A stretch of 64,000 bases of DNA. Origin: Penicillium oxalicum (lineage: Eukaryota > Ascomycota > Eurotiomycetes > Eurotiales > Aspergillaceae). A program made the translations under genes and the position numbers. The notes beneath the pieces were generated by a model, which had not been told where the DNA came from, made no database searches, and saw only the letters and a program-made list of their open reading frames with translations. Positions 22,949 through 34,401 of the stretch are shown here, in pieces. Numbering within the stretch: the first letter of the stretch is position 1; each line of letters opens with the position of its first letter. The stretch is from the NCBI RefSeq assembly GCF_001723175.1, contig NC_064653.1, positions 2,232,001 to 2,296,000 of the forward strand, written 5' to 3'.

Positions 22949-25900
22949 TCACATTACAGATCGGAGAGCTTCCCTCTCAGCCTGAATGTCTGCCTGTAGG
23001 CGGCGAGTCTGACGAAGGGCATCATCCCTGGAAGAAAGAACACGCATGCATTAGCCAAATCTCATGGAAGGCGATAAAGGTCCAACATGTGGAGGGAGAA
23101 CGTCGGAATCACAGTCCGCTGCGCGAGTCGGACTGGGAGAGAGAAAAGGCAAATCTTACCTGTCAGATTGCAGCTGCGCCACATCAATCTGGGCACGGTT
23201 CATCCGTCCCACAACTTCCTCCATTTCCATATCAACCTCGTAAACGGCCCTCTCGAGCGCCTTGACATGCTTCTCTAGAACTTCAGCGCGGACAACGCTC
23301 GCCAGAGGAACACCCTCACCGCTGGTGGTCACGTCCAGACGGGGTGACCGGCCGCCAAACGGAGTGCTCGGTGGTCGAGGCGACAATGCGACGGGCGTAC
23401 GACTGCCGGCCTTCATGCGGAGGAGCTGGGCATTGTGGTTCTCCTGCAGCAGGCGGACCTCTTCCTCATGCTTGCCAAGTTCCTCCTCGGAATGATTCTG
23501 AGCGTTGAGGAGGTTATCTTCCAACTCCCTCATTCGACTCTGGAGAATGTTGATGCGCTCAACGGAGATTCGCTGGTCACGCTCACCCTTGTCGATGGCG
23601 GCTGCCAGACGACTCCGGAGAGAGTTGTTGATTTGGAGTTGATGTTGGACATGATGGGCAAGCTCATCGCTGCGAGCCGAAATTGCTTCCGTGCCAGCAG
23701 TATCACCATCCGCCTCGACTTGTTGTCTTTCCACCTGGAACTGTTCAAATGCCGACTCCAAGGACGATGATGTCACCATCACCTCGTCAAAGCTTCCTTG
23801 TTCGATCTCACCCTGTTCAGGGACAGGCGTATCATGCTCTAGAAGCAACGCCCGAAGAGAACCCGTCTCTTGCTTGGCACGGTCCAGATCCATCTTCAGA
23901 CCCGCAAGATTCTTCTCGCACTGCCATTTACTGTCCAGGGCATCCTCGGCGCGCCCTCTGAGGTGAGATACCTCTTCTCTCAAGTTGCGCACCTCTCTCT
24001 CATAACCCATCTTGCGCGGCGGAGTGGCTTTCTTCGCCCGCTGGAGCTCTGCTTCAAGGACGCGAGTATGCTTGATGAATTCCCGCTCCTGGAATGTCTG
24101 TCGATGTAAGAGACTTCGTACTGTTCGGTGGAGGGCATCACGTTGCGCTTCGATATCTTTAACCTTGTCGACAAGCGACTCGCGAGTTTCCCGCTCCTTG
24201 GGCCCAGAGACTGAGTTTGAGCGGGACAACGAGCCTGAGCGAGCCAGCCCACTGGTGGGTTTTCGTGCGAGTGAGTTGGATCGAGAGAGGCCGAATGTCG
24301 AATGACGTTTTACCCTGAACCCGTCCTCCTCGGGAATCGAAGCGAACCGACCACCTTGCAACTGAGCTAGTGAAGCGTTCTCATTCTTCAAAGCCTCGAT
24401 CTCTTCAATATATCGCTGCCGGCCTGCATCGGAGAACGCGCTTTCCTCCTTCGCCACGCCACGCTCGCTCTCCAATTGTTGTGCCAGCACGGCGTTCTCG
24501 GTCTGAAGGGCTTCCATGCCCGCGATCAGTCGCTGTGTTTCTTCCGCAGTTGTCACATTGTTATCACGGAATTCACGCTCCTGACGTAATTGTTCAGCAA
24601 GTGCATGGTTCTCGCGTGTCAGAGCCTCAACATTTGCAACCAAACGCTCAGTCTCTTCGGCAGCTGACGTGTCAATAGCACGGACTTGCCGCTCGTGTTG
24701 CAACTGTTGCATCAGAGAAGCGTTTTCACTTTTCAATGCTTGCACATCCGCCATCAGTCGTTCAATTTCCGCGGGATCGTTGACAACGACAGCGGGGGTT
24801 GCTTGCGTACTGCGGAGCTTTTCCGCAAGCGAAGCATTCTCTGCTCTCAAAGTCTCGAGCTCCTCCATCATGCGCTGTACCTCGGCGGCGGGAGCGCTGT
24901 CCTGCATGCCCTCCCGCTCACTGTTGAGTTGATGCGCAAGCGAAGCGTTCTCCACTGTCAGTGCATCGAGATCGTCCATTAATTGTTGCGTCTTAGCGGC
25001 GATGGGACCTTGACCGTCCCGAAGGATATCCCTCTCATTCCGCAACTGTTCCAGCTCAACGCGCATCGCGGTAAGCAAGTCTTCAAAATTGTCTTTCGAT
25101 TGTCGCTCTTCCAAGAGCTTTCGTCGCGTGTTGTCCAATGCACTCTCCAGTTCTTTTGATTTTGAAGACAGATCAGACAAATCAGTTCGTTCCCGACGAA
25201 GCTGCCATGCCGTTTAGTCAATCGTCCACCTTCAGTCGTCACCCATAGTATCTTATCTCTACTCACCTGCTGGACTTGATTCTCCAGAATCTGCACATGA
25301 GACTCTGACGCGGTTCTTTGAATCCGTTCTTCCTGTAGTCTGAGCGAGAACTCTGCCTTCAACTGCGCTCGTTCCTGTTCCGCCGCTCGGCGAACTTTTT
25401 CCATATCTTCCTGGCGATCCGGACCATATCGAATTGAACTGGTACCCGAGTCGGAGAAGTAGTCACTCGTGCGGCGATTGATTTCAGGTCCTTCGGTCTG
25501 CAGGCGCTCAATCAAGTCTTCCAGCTCCATTTCGCGGCGAATGGACCCCGCCAGCTCCGAGCTGACCTCGCGCAACTCATTTTCGAGATCGTTGAGCTTT
25601 GATGCGAATACAGCTTCATGGGTACTCAAGGTCCCCACCGATGGCGTCCGGACCGGTGGCCCAAATCCGGAACCTTTGATATCGTACGAGGGAGGTCTCA
25701 CAGGCACATTCGCTAGTGGGGGCATGGGAGAAGGCATAGGGGAACGACCGCCGTCCGAGATCTCTGTGCTGGAGGATTCAGCGCCGGGAGAGTCAGGGGT
25801 AGCAGCCTTCCAGCCGAAGAAAGAGCTGATCTTGTTGCCGGGCGTTTTAGGCTGTCGAGGATCTGTGTGACCGATAGGCATAGACATGGACCGCTGATCA

Positions 25901-27022
25901 AGGTCAATCTTCATGGGGTGTTTTTGACTTGATGAAGGATGCAAAGCCATACTCGTCACGCGACGTTGGGGTGGGGGCGGCGAATTGAGTATGGGAATAA
26001 ATGGCTCACTCAACAAACGATTATGGAGAGGTGTTCCGAGGCCGGTGCCATTCGTGAATTGATGCTCGTAGTCTTGGTCGAAGTAGTCAACGCTCTCGTC
26101 GTCGTCGTCACCGTCTCCGTCCCCTACCACCGATCTGAGATATGAGGCAGTTGATACGGTATCTATTCGGAGAGGTTTGGAAGGCGGCCGGCCGCGGGAG
26201 TACCTGAAATAGTGCGAGATGGGTCAATGGTGATTGATCCTTCCACTGATTGCAGAAACGAGCTGCGTGGGTGAGCCACAACCAGATTGTCCCGGCTGCC
26301 GCTTGGAGAAGGCAGCCAAGGAAAGAGCGTCTCGAGAGGCCCTTCCGGGGACCATTGAGTTGGAAGGTTCAAAAAACAGAAAGAGGAGGTATGCACTTGG
26401 AGTCTACAAATTGATTGAAGCGTCTCCCCAGCACCAAGGGCCAACACGAATAGGAAGAGGAATTGGGACGAAACGAGAGCGAGACATACCTATTCGAATG
26501 ACTGTCCACTGATACAGGAGAGTCAACTCCCGCGGGAGACGAAGGCGAGATTGAGTCGACACCAGCTGCGGAGCTGACGGTCCTTTCTTTGATCGACAGC
26601 GGAGATGACAGATGGGCTTTCTCGGTCACTGCGTCGGCATGCTGGTCGTGTGACGGGGGCGGGACGGGTTTTCGATGCAGCGAGGCTCGAGATTGTGTCT
26701 TTGCTGCTAATTGATCATGGGTTTGACCAGCACCCGAGGAGAGACGCCGGTGTCCCGAAGCTTGCGACGAAAGGGGTCGAGGAGAGGTGTGGGAGTAGTA
26801 GTCCAAGCCCGAGGAAGACGAGGTACTGGCGAGGGAGGTGACGGAGTAACGGCTCGTTGGGGTATCTGGGGGTGGGGTGATAGTGGCCGTCGTCACTCGG
26901 GTGGTCACTGTCGTCGCCGATGTGTCATGGAAGGTTGTAGACGAGCGATAGGGAATGGCACCTGAAGACCGAGAAGCGGGAGAGCCGCTCCACGCAGCGG
27001 TCACTGGATGAGGAGATGCCAT
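22949..27022 (-). CDS. Large coiled-coil protein with tandem ~38-residue repeats
   Basis: Four exons (27022-26490, 26203-25267, 25201-23160, 23027-22949) give 1196 residues, all in frame. The first third is low complexity, rich in Ser, Pro and Thr, with an acidic patch (GDGDGDDDDESVDYFDQDYE). From the ENELREVSSELAGSIRREME region on, it is predicted to be mostly coiled coil. About 24970-24356 encodes five full and one partial tandem units of 37-39 residues, each with a core like ALxxENASLAxQLxxER followed by AEExxRLxx. A Ser/Arg-rich patch (FGLSRSNSLARKPTSGLARS) separates this from a second coiled-coil region ending in a short last exon. I do not recognise the family securely. Similar fungal proteins may be labelled as transport or Uso1-like merely because of the coiled coil. 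Golgi, cytoskeletal or polarity scaffold roles are possible. Confidence 0.85.
24356..24970 (-). repeat. Tandem ~114-bp coding repeat (about 5.4 copies)
   Basis: Within the coiled-coil gene the translated units begin LDALTVENASLAHQL, LETLRAENASLAEKL, VQALKSENASLMQQL, VEALTRENHALAEQL, MEALQTENAVLAQQL and IEALKNENASLAQLQ. Spacing is 37, 38, 38, 38 and 39 residues. The copies have diverged in DNA, so this is an old internal duplication kept by selection on the protein rather than a young minisatellite. Confidence 0.85.
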
Positions 27023-28651
27023 GAAAACAGCCTAGCGTGTGTATCAAAATATAGCCATCGATCGACAGCCCATGCCGATATTCACGAGACAAAGAATAGG
27101 GAACGGACTATAGGGGATTAGTGGGAAAATTCAGGGGGGGGAGAGAACAACCACGGGCAGACAAAGAGGGTAAGAATTGGCAGGCGCTTTGGGATGAGGG
27201 GGTGGTTTCTCCAACGTGCAACGGGAACTGATAGTGGTTGAACAGTCTCTTGGCTGGCGACTACCAACGACAATCATAAGACGCCAGCACTCGGAACAAT
27301 TTCCTTGCCCCCAAATAAGAAAAAAGACACCAGAAATCTCCGAAAATGAAGAAAAAAAAAGTACGTCCCGAACGGGACACCAGAAAATGTCAAGAAGAGA
27401 AAAAGGGTCGAAAAAAAAGGAGAATATGGAAAAGGGGAAGGCCGCTTTGCCGGACGCTAGTACCGGACGGAGTAACTCTAAGTTACGCACAGCGGGGACA
27501 GAAGCGGTTCGTCGGAGCCAGAACGAACACCTGAGCAGCAAGTGGCCAATGTGCCAACGTAATTCCAGGTAGAACGTGATGACTGGGTCGAAGTTCTCAG
27601 AGTTGCTGGTCTGGCTCAACTGCGAAACACGGACTTTTTCTTCTTTTTTCATAATCCGAATGTTCCCATTGTCGGCCCTGGGGGGGTGACTCGAGCGGAC
27701 ACCCGCCACAGAGCGGAAGGCTGGTGTTTTGGTCTCTGTGTGAATGGGTACACCTGTTTTCAGATCCTTTCTGTGTCTTGGATCCGTCCTGTGTCTCGAA
27801 TACTCCCGCTGCAGATGCATTTTCCGCCCAGGCCCATCTACAGTACTGAATAGTGAGTACAGTGAGCGGTAAGGCGCTGTCCAGGGGGGGAGGGAACAAG
27901 ATGGACGAAGCAGAGCCCAGATCTGACGGGCAGTGGGCGTTTGGGCGTGCAGCACCAAATTTTAGCGCCTGTAACCCAGATCAGCAAAGCGTGAACATTG
28001 GACCGATCCACCGCCCCACCTGGACGGGAGAGACACTGAGGCGAGGCCGTGAGGGAGCATCGAACTGCTGTCGATGTCTCTCGATGGAGGTTGGACGAGC
28101 CCACTCTGATTGGCAGGGAGTCACCCAATCGTCCGCTGCCACCAAGTCCTTGAGTCTTGATTCTGGCTTCTGAGAGGCCGAGAGGTCTCCCTAAGACCAG
28201 AGCGATTCGCCCAGGGCGGCGCGCCGACGTGATCGACAGTGCTTGCCGATGAACGTGTTGAAGGGGCATTTGAGTTCTGGCCTGGGTGATTAGATGGGGT
28301 AACACATTTGAACGATCACCTGCGATATATGAGTGAAATACGTAGACACGAACCGTACCTTTCTCAGACACGATCAGAGCTGAACTGGAGACGTGCAACG
28401 CGCCATTCAGACCGTCGGCTCTCCCCTTTTCCCAATGATTGTCACGAGTGCCCACGTCTCGCTCGAGGCCTGTTTTTTTGCTGCTTTTTCTTTGTTTTTA
28501 GGACGTGACGAACTCGGCAAAGAGAGGAGAGGAAGAGCCCCATCTCACGGTGGCAGGCTGAGTGCGGCGACTCAAAATAGAAGCAGGGATCACTAGTTTT
28601 GACTCTGTCACCTCTATGGTGGTCCATTTCCATGGTTCATCTGCCCCTTGA

Positions 28652-28667
28652 GTCGTGAACTCACGAC
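28652..28667. repeat. Short near-palindrome, 7-bp arms, 2-nt spacer
   Basis: GTCGTGA and TCACGAC flank AC. It may be a dimeric transcription-factor site or chance. It was looked at as a tRNA T-arm, but no cloverleaf forms around it. Confidence 0.4.
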
Positions 28668-28782
28668 CCTGGCTGGGGTAGTCTGGATGAACGGACTCGA
28701 GGAGAGCAAGTAGGATGCTGGTCCGACCCGCGCCGGTGGAGAACTGGGGGCGTGCAGTTCAGGGGTAAGACGGGTAAGGTTA

Positions 28783-28811
28783 CAGCCAGGTACCCAAGCA
28801 GTACCTGGCTG
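28783..28811. repeat. Inverted repeat, perfect 11-bp arms, 7-nt loop
   Basis: CAGCCAGGTAC (28783-28793) is followed by CCAAGCA and then GTACCTGGCTG (28801-28811). The arms are perfectly complementary. In RNA this is a stable GC-rich hairpin; in DNA it is a spaced palindrome. It lies about 1.8 kb upstream of the coiled-coil gene start, away from any called gene. Confidence 0.85.
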
Positions 28812-31461
28812 GGGCAGAAGAGCTGGGAGAGTTACTTGTCACCTACATCTGCAGTGCTGTATTCTCCATTCAGCCCTTCGAGGTCGGTTCCAGGTTTACT
28901 TGCGACCCTCTTCTCTCATGCAAGGCTGGTCGAATTCCGACTCACTTATATCAAACCATCTCATGCAGCTCATCTCCACCCAACCTTGCAACCCACGCGC
29001 GGACGGAAGCTGACGCAAGACGAACCTCCCAATAATCGAAGATCTTCAGGAGGGCCACGGAACAAGGTTCAGAAGAGGGACTGAGCGCTCAATTCTCGAC
29101 TGCACGCCATCAGAGACGGAGCTCAGTGTTGAAACCGACCCGAAGGCGACTGCTGAGGCCCGCCGAAATGAATGATGCGCGCAGGTATATCCAAACACTA
29201 CGAGCAGTACCCTTGGTCACTTGCACCCTCGACTCGTTCACCTTCACACAGAAGATCTCACTCTCACCTCAATGATGTATGATAGCTTTCTTGCCGGCAC
29301 ACTGCTTTTGCACACAATCTCTTTTTTTCTTCCAGAATTACTAGTCTGTAGAAATGATCAAGACCAGATATTCCCAAGTCTAATACGCCTCCACCGATCC
29401 TCCACTATCTTTTCCATCGTCCCTTTATTAAGGGGCTTCTTCACTGGGCTTTCACTTCATTCGAGTTTTCATCCATCTCTTCACTGTCGATATCGACGGG
29501 TCTCCTGATCCTTTTTGCTCTTCCACCCTCGTAGGTTCGATTTTGACGCCCTGGACCACATCTGCTGTCACGTTCAATGTTTAACACCCGATCGAGATTA
29601 CTGCACGCATTTTCCAGCGGCCAGTACCCTCCTCTGTCTCCCATCGTAGCCTCGATCATCACCTTCCATGACGACCATTGACTTGATTCAATGGTAGGAG
29701 CGCACATCTCGGATTGGCCAAACAGCGGTGAACGTGCCGTCCTCACATGCAGCTTGAGATGTGTGCATCGACTCCATCGAGGGCTAAAGCGTAGCGCCGG
29801 GGAGAGGCGCCAGAAGTGGTCCACTCGGGTTGACCATTCCCAGAAGGGAAACAAAAATTATTTGCTTACCAGAGTATCCAACTTGACTTTTGGTGGTATC
29901 GGACGTTTCTGAGCAGGTTCATTTATTTGGTCTCCACCTGCTGTCTGCTTCATCTGGAGATTTGCTTTAAGTCGAAAGTGGTTTGTTTTGTGCCGCCAAA
30001 CAAACGCTCGAAAAGGGGCAGCTTCAAGGACTTGGGGGTACATGTTTTATTCCAGACATATTGGTACTGCCGATTCAGTAGAATTCTGTTGAATGATGAC
30101 TTGTTAATGAATCTAGGCTCTTGGTGATTTTCATATTGACGGATGACTTTCTGCAGTCGATCATCCTGGCTGCTTCCAATCAATGCATATCCAATCCACT
30201 TTAGTACGTACCTGTGACAATCCAGTTCGCCCCCCGGCCGACGCCGAAGGATTCATCACCATCTCGATGGACCCCCTCTGAAACATTCTTCAGAAATATG
30301 GCTACATGACTCAGGGTCCGAATCGAATTGTAAACTAGTACCATCCTGTCGATGGCATGCAAGCAGCCCAGTTTAAAGCATACACAATTCATCCTCGGAG
30401 AAAATCTACTTCCACTAAACCACTAGACCGATTGAAAGGTATACCTGACGGAAATACCGCCCGCGATGAAAACAAAGACGAGACTGCGGTATCCGGATCA
30501 ATTGAAAGAGGCGGGGCTCGGGCAGGATCTTGATTAGGTTAGCAATGTTATGTTTTTTTTGACATCACAATTTTTCACATGATTGACAATTCTGCTAGTT
30601 CCTCGATATGGCAGAATCATCAATCTCCTTTGGCTTGAGCAGTTGGGAGACAATCTAATTTCGTAACATTTCAGCCTTCCAACCACTCCTACATCAATCA
30701 AGTCCAGTATGATCGATCTTGCTCGTGGCATCTTCTCGTTTGCCCCTTATTCTGACTGTATAAATCAATGGATTCATACCGTCAACGCCATTAGTTGTTA
30801 TGCATCGATATTGATCATATCGACGTGGACCCACTCAAGCTCCTCAGACCTGACCAATAGTCGTGGGCAGCCGGGAAGGCATCTAGACTCCAGCCCAGTT
30901 GCGCCATCCCCCTTCACCAAGTGGACCACATCCATGAAAAACTGTCGCGCAGCGGGCTTGCACGAGCACTATGGATGCATCTCGGTCTTTCTCGAAGTCT
31001 TGAGCGGGGCCAGGCGAAGACGCTTCATATAGATGAATCAGAATTGGTTCTTTTGTGAATCTCGCTGGAAAAAAAAAGTTTGCACACCTGTGCCGCGGAC
31101 AATTTATCGAGGCACAGCAGGGAGTGTTCTCAATCACAAATTGGAACCTACGTATCAGAGGTAAAAAGTGACATGAGGGCTGAGAGGGGAGCGCAGCATG
31201 TAGCTCCATGTGAGACTTAATTTGGGTATCTGGCCGAGGCTCACTTGCGTAAAGTTCCCTGAAAAGATACTGTGCCTTTTGGGCTTGCAAGAGCGGTAAA
31301 TAGGAGAGTTCATATTGACATATTCTCAGGTAGATCTTGAAACAAGTCATGGAAATCACGATGCAATGCGCCCAGGCAAAAATTCCGATCGAAGCACCGA
31401 ATTCATTATTTCCCAAACCGGACGGCGTAAAGGGTCCCCCTGTACGAATAGAGGACAGAAA

Positions 31462-31481
31462 GGGGGGGGGGGGGGGGGGGG
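31462..31481. repeat. G20 homopolymer
   Basis: Twenty consecutive G on the plus strand, ending 15 bases before the complement of the flavin-monooxygenase stop codon. In that minus-strand transcript it is a C20 run at the start of the 3' UTR. Confidence 0.95.
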
Positions 31482-31496
31482 AAGAACAGACCCTAA

Positions 31497-33633
31497 TCAT
31501 CCCCTGTGCACTCTGTGAAGACCTGCTCGCACGGCGAAATAACCACCAATAGCCAGGAGACTTGCTGCACCAGCGTATAGCGTCGTATCACTTACATAAC
31601 TCTCCTCACGAACTCGTCCGACGTGAGAGCTCTTCTTGCTCTTCACGAGATATTCTCCCGAGCCCTGGACAATATAATCATCCCACAACACCTTTGACAG
31701 ATTCTTCTGATAGTCGACTACGGTGCCTGACCAGTTATTGGTAATGACACCATCATCTCTCTTATACCAGCTGTTGCACTTGGGATCCGCAAAACTACTC
31801 TTTCGGAGCAGAGCCTGGATCCTGTCGTTGAATTCTTTCACCACCTCTGGCTTAGGCATAATTGCAACCGCTTTGCCGAGCTGTCGACACCGAATCACTT
31901 CGCTGACGAGGGCGTTGAGATAGCGTGACTGAGCTTCGATCATGAGGATGATGGAGTTGTGGCCTAGATTCCGAATCAGCATCGTCACAGTGGATGACTA
32001 CCACCCGTTGCAAGGGCAATATGAGTACATAGTGAGGTGCTTACCAAGATTAGTGTTTGGCCCATAGAACATTCCAAAGTTGGGCATGTCTTCCACCGTG
32101 ACGCCGTAGTAGGCTCGAGCCCCATCTTTCCAAACGTCTCCAACCGGACGACCGTTCGCACCATAAACCTGAATCGGATACATGAAATCGACCGTCTTAA
32201 AGCCCGTGGCGAGAACAATAAAGTCAAATTCCTTGACACCCGCACCTTCAATCTCGATACCATTCTTGGTGATCCGATTGATGTGTCTGGTCTCCAGGTC
32301 CACATTGTCACGGGCCAATGTAGGATAGTAATCATCGGTGATGATCACTCGCTTGCATCCGGGGGCGTAATCGGGCGTGAGAGTCTTCCACAGCTCAGGC
32401 TTATCGGCCAACTGTGTCTCCAGAAGGTCTTTGCATCCGTCCCGGATGACCTGCGCCCACTGCGACTCGTTGTCAAAAACGGCATCATGGAACTCTTCTC
32501 TATATTCCATTTGCGATGCTCGCTTGCGCCAGCGAAGAGGCGGGACATAGGTCAGGAGGGCCCGTTGGAATGCAGAGATTGGTGCATCCAGTCGAGGCAG
32601 CACCCAATTGGGGGTCCGCTGAAAAACAGTCAAGTGCGATGCAGATGGCGCGATTTCGGGAATGATCTGTGCCGCGGTCGCTCCTGCAGGGTTGAAATTC
32701 AATCAAACCATATGTTAGTCTCATTGACTCTAGTAGGCAGGGTGAGGAATCGATTTCGAAAAAGAAATTACCGTTTCCGATCACTGCAATCTTCTTGTCC
32801 TTGAAATCATAGCTCCAGTCCCATCGGGCTGAATGCATCACACGTCCCTCAAAGTCTTCGAGGCCCGGAATATCGGGATATCGAGGAATATTAAGCTGAC
32901 CCACGGCGGAAATCAAGAAGTCCGATGAAATGACATAGCCATTGGTGAACTCGCTGTCCTTTTGACCTGAGATTTTGACGGCGACCTTCCACTTGGAAGT
33001 TTGGTCGTCCCAACGGGCCTCTTCAACCGCTGAATTGAATCGGATATGCTTATAAAGACCCCATTTTTGCGCAACCCCGACGAGATATGCCTGTCTTCGC
33101 GTCAGAAAGATCCTTTTGAACTCCAATGAGAACAGCTATTGGGGGGGGGGAGGCAGAGAATTGAAGCCCTGATTGACATACGTAAATTTCTTCCTGGCCG
33201 GGGTACTCGCGGGTCCAGCTGGGATTTTGTTCAAAGGAGTAACTATACAAGGAGCTCCAGACTGTTGAATTTCAGCACATGGTATCATCTTATGCTACCA
33301 TTAACTCCCATGAACCCATGGGTGAGCACGTGCGAGATCGAAGGCAACCGGCTTACCATCACAGCAGCATCCCGGATACTTTTGATCACTCCATGTTCCG
33401 CCGATACTGCTACTCTTTTCGAGAATCACAAAGTTGCGACAGTTGTTCCGCTTGATCAAGTCAATGGCCATATTCATGCCTGAACAACCATTAGCGAAGT
33501 TATTGAGCAGCAGTCTTTTCCGAGAGGTGCTTGAGGCCCGCATACCAGAGATTCCGGCTCCAATAATGACGACTGTCGCATTTGTAAAGTCTTTGTTCCC
33601 TACTGGGAGACGAAGCTCAGGTGTTGCAGGCAT
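31497..33633 (-). CDS. Flavin-dependent monooxygenase, Baeyer-Villiger type, C-terminal membrane anchor
   Basis: Six exons (33633-33546, 33479-33357, 33261-33182, 33090-32772, 32683-32045, 31963-31497) give 571 residues. Such enzymes use FAD and NADPH to insert oxygen into ketones or hydroxylate heteroatoms. Motifs in order: the FAD loop GAGISG after ATVVII, LEKSSSIGGTWSDQKYPGC, and FEGRVMHSARWDWSYDF, a variant of the BVMO fingerprint FxGxxxHTxxWP with Ser and Asp. Next come the NADPH loop IAVIGNGATAAQII, VFQRTPNWVLPR and FIVLATGFKTVDFMYP. Near the C-terminus, LYAGAASLLAIGGYFAVRAG looks like a membrane anchor. No neighbouring biosynthetic genes are seen. The G10 run at 33141-33150 lies in its third intron. 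The substrate is unknown. Confidence 0.9.
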
Positions 33634-34401
33634 TTTTGATGCAGGTAGAGAAGGCAAACAAGTCAATTCTGCAAGGGCGAAGAAAAGAAACTGAAAACGT
33701 GGACGACTGGAACTGAAAAGGTTTTTTTATTACTAGCCCTGGTGGAGTGTCCAAAAGGCTTCGCCGTTGACGGGCAATGATCGACTGTGTAGTTGTCAAT
33801 GCATAAGCACGGTAATTATGTATCCATTGCCCCCTCATGCAGCAGCCAAGCGCCAAACGATCCTGCCAATGAAGGGACTCAACTCAAGAGCTAAAAATCA
33901 TTGATATTCAGCTGGGCCCCTCACAGGTACTCGTGCGACCAATCTTCGAGCACGGAAAAAAAGCACTTAGGTCTCAGTCTATACTCGTTCCATCGTCCGC
34001 CAAGAAGGTCCGTCAGCATCCGTCGAAGTTGCAGCAGCGGATCTAATGTACCCTCTTCCACGTGAGCTTTGAGATGGTTGTTACTCATCAGCAGATATGA
34101 GGCCAGTATTTTACTGTTGTTGTTGAAAAATGACCAAAATATTGGAAAAATATATCCTCATACATTCCGGCAATTCAACCCAGTGGTGCGCATAATTCTT
34201 GTGGATCGCCACGGCCCGTACTCGGCTCAATGGCAGGAGGGGGTGCGGGGAAAATGGAGGTTACGGTACCTCGGTCACTCGCCGAGGTAAGTCGGATTGA
34301 TTATATAATAAAAAAGATAAATGAGCCAAATCAAGCAAATCGTTGTCGAAGGAGCCTTTTTGGCTCAGAAGCACGGGAGAGGAAACGAAGGACCATCAAA
34401 G
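33634..34401. other. Upstream region of the flavin monooxygenase gene
   Basis: The 768 bases between two minus-strand genes should hold the monooxygenase promoter and the nas6 3' UTR. The centre is AT-rich. No defined site is claimed. Confidence 0.5.

Larger units (their letters stand above)
27023..31496. other. 4.5 kb region without a convincing gene
   Basis: The stretch lies upstream of the coiled-coil gene and downstream of the flavin monooxygenase gene. The first 2.1 kb is GC-rich with several G runs of 7-8 (27134-27141, 27884-27890). A 275-codon minus-strand frame (27958-27131) crosses it without protein-like composition. It could be long 5' leader and promoter of the coiled-coil gene. 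From about 29.2 kb the base composition becomes more AT-rich, and only short frames occur. An inverted repeat at 28783-28811 and a G20 tract at 31462-31481 are listed separately. No tRNA, transposase or reverse-transcriptase similarity is seen. Confidence 0.5.

Noticed and set aside
27131..27958. 275-codon minus-strand frame
   Set aside because: No domain and odd composition; it lies where the leader or promoter of the coiled-coil gene is expected.
28640..28680. Possible tRNA T-arm
   Set aside because: Only a short palindrome is present; no acceptor, D or anticodon arm can be drawn around it.
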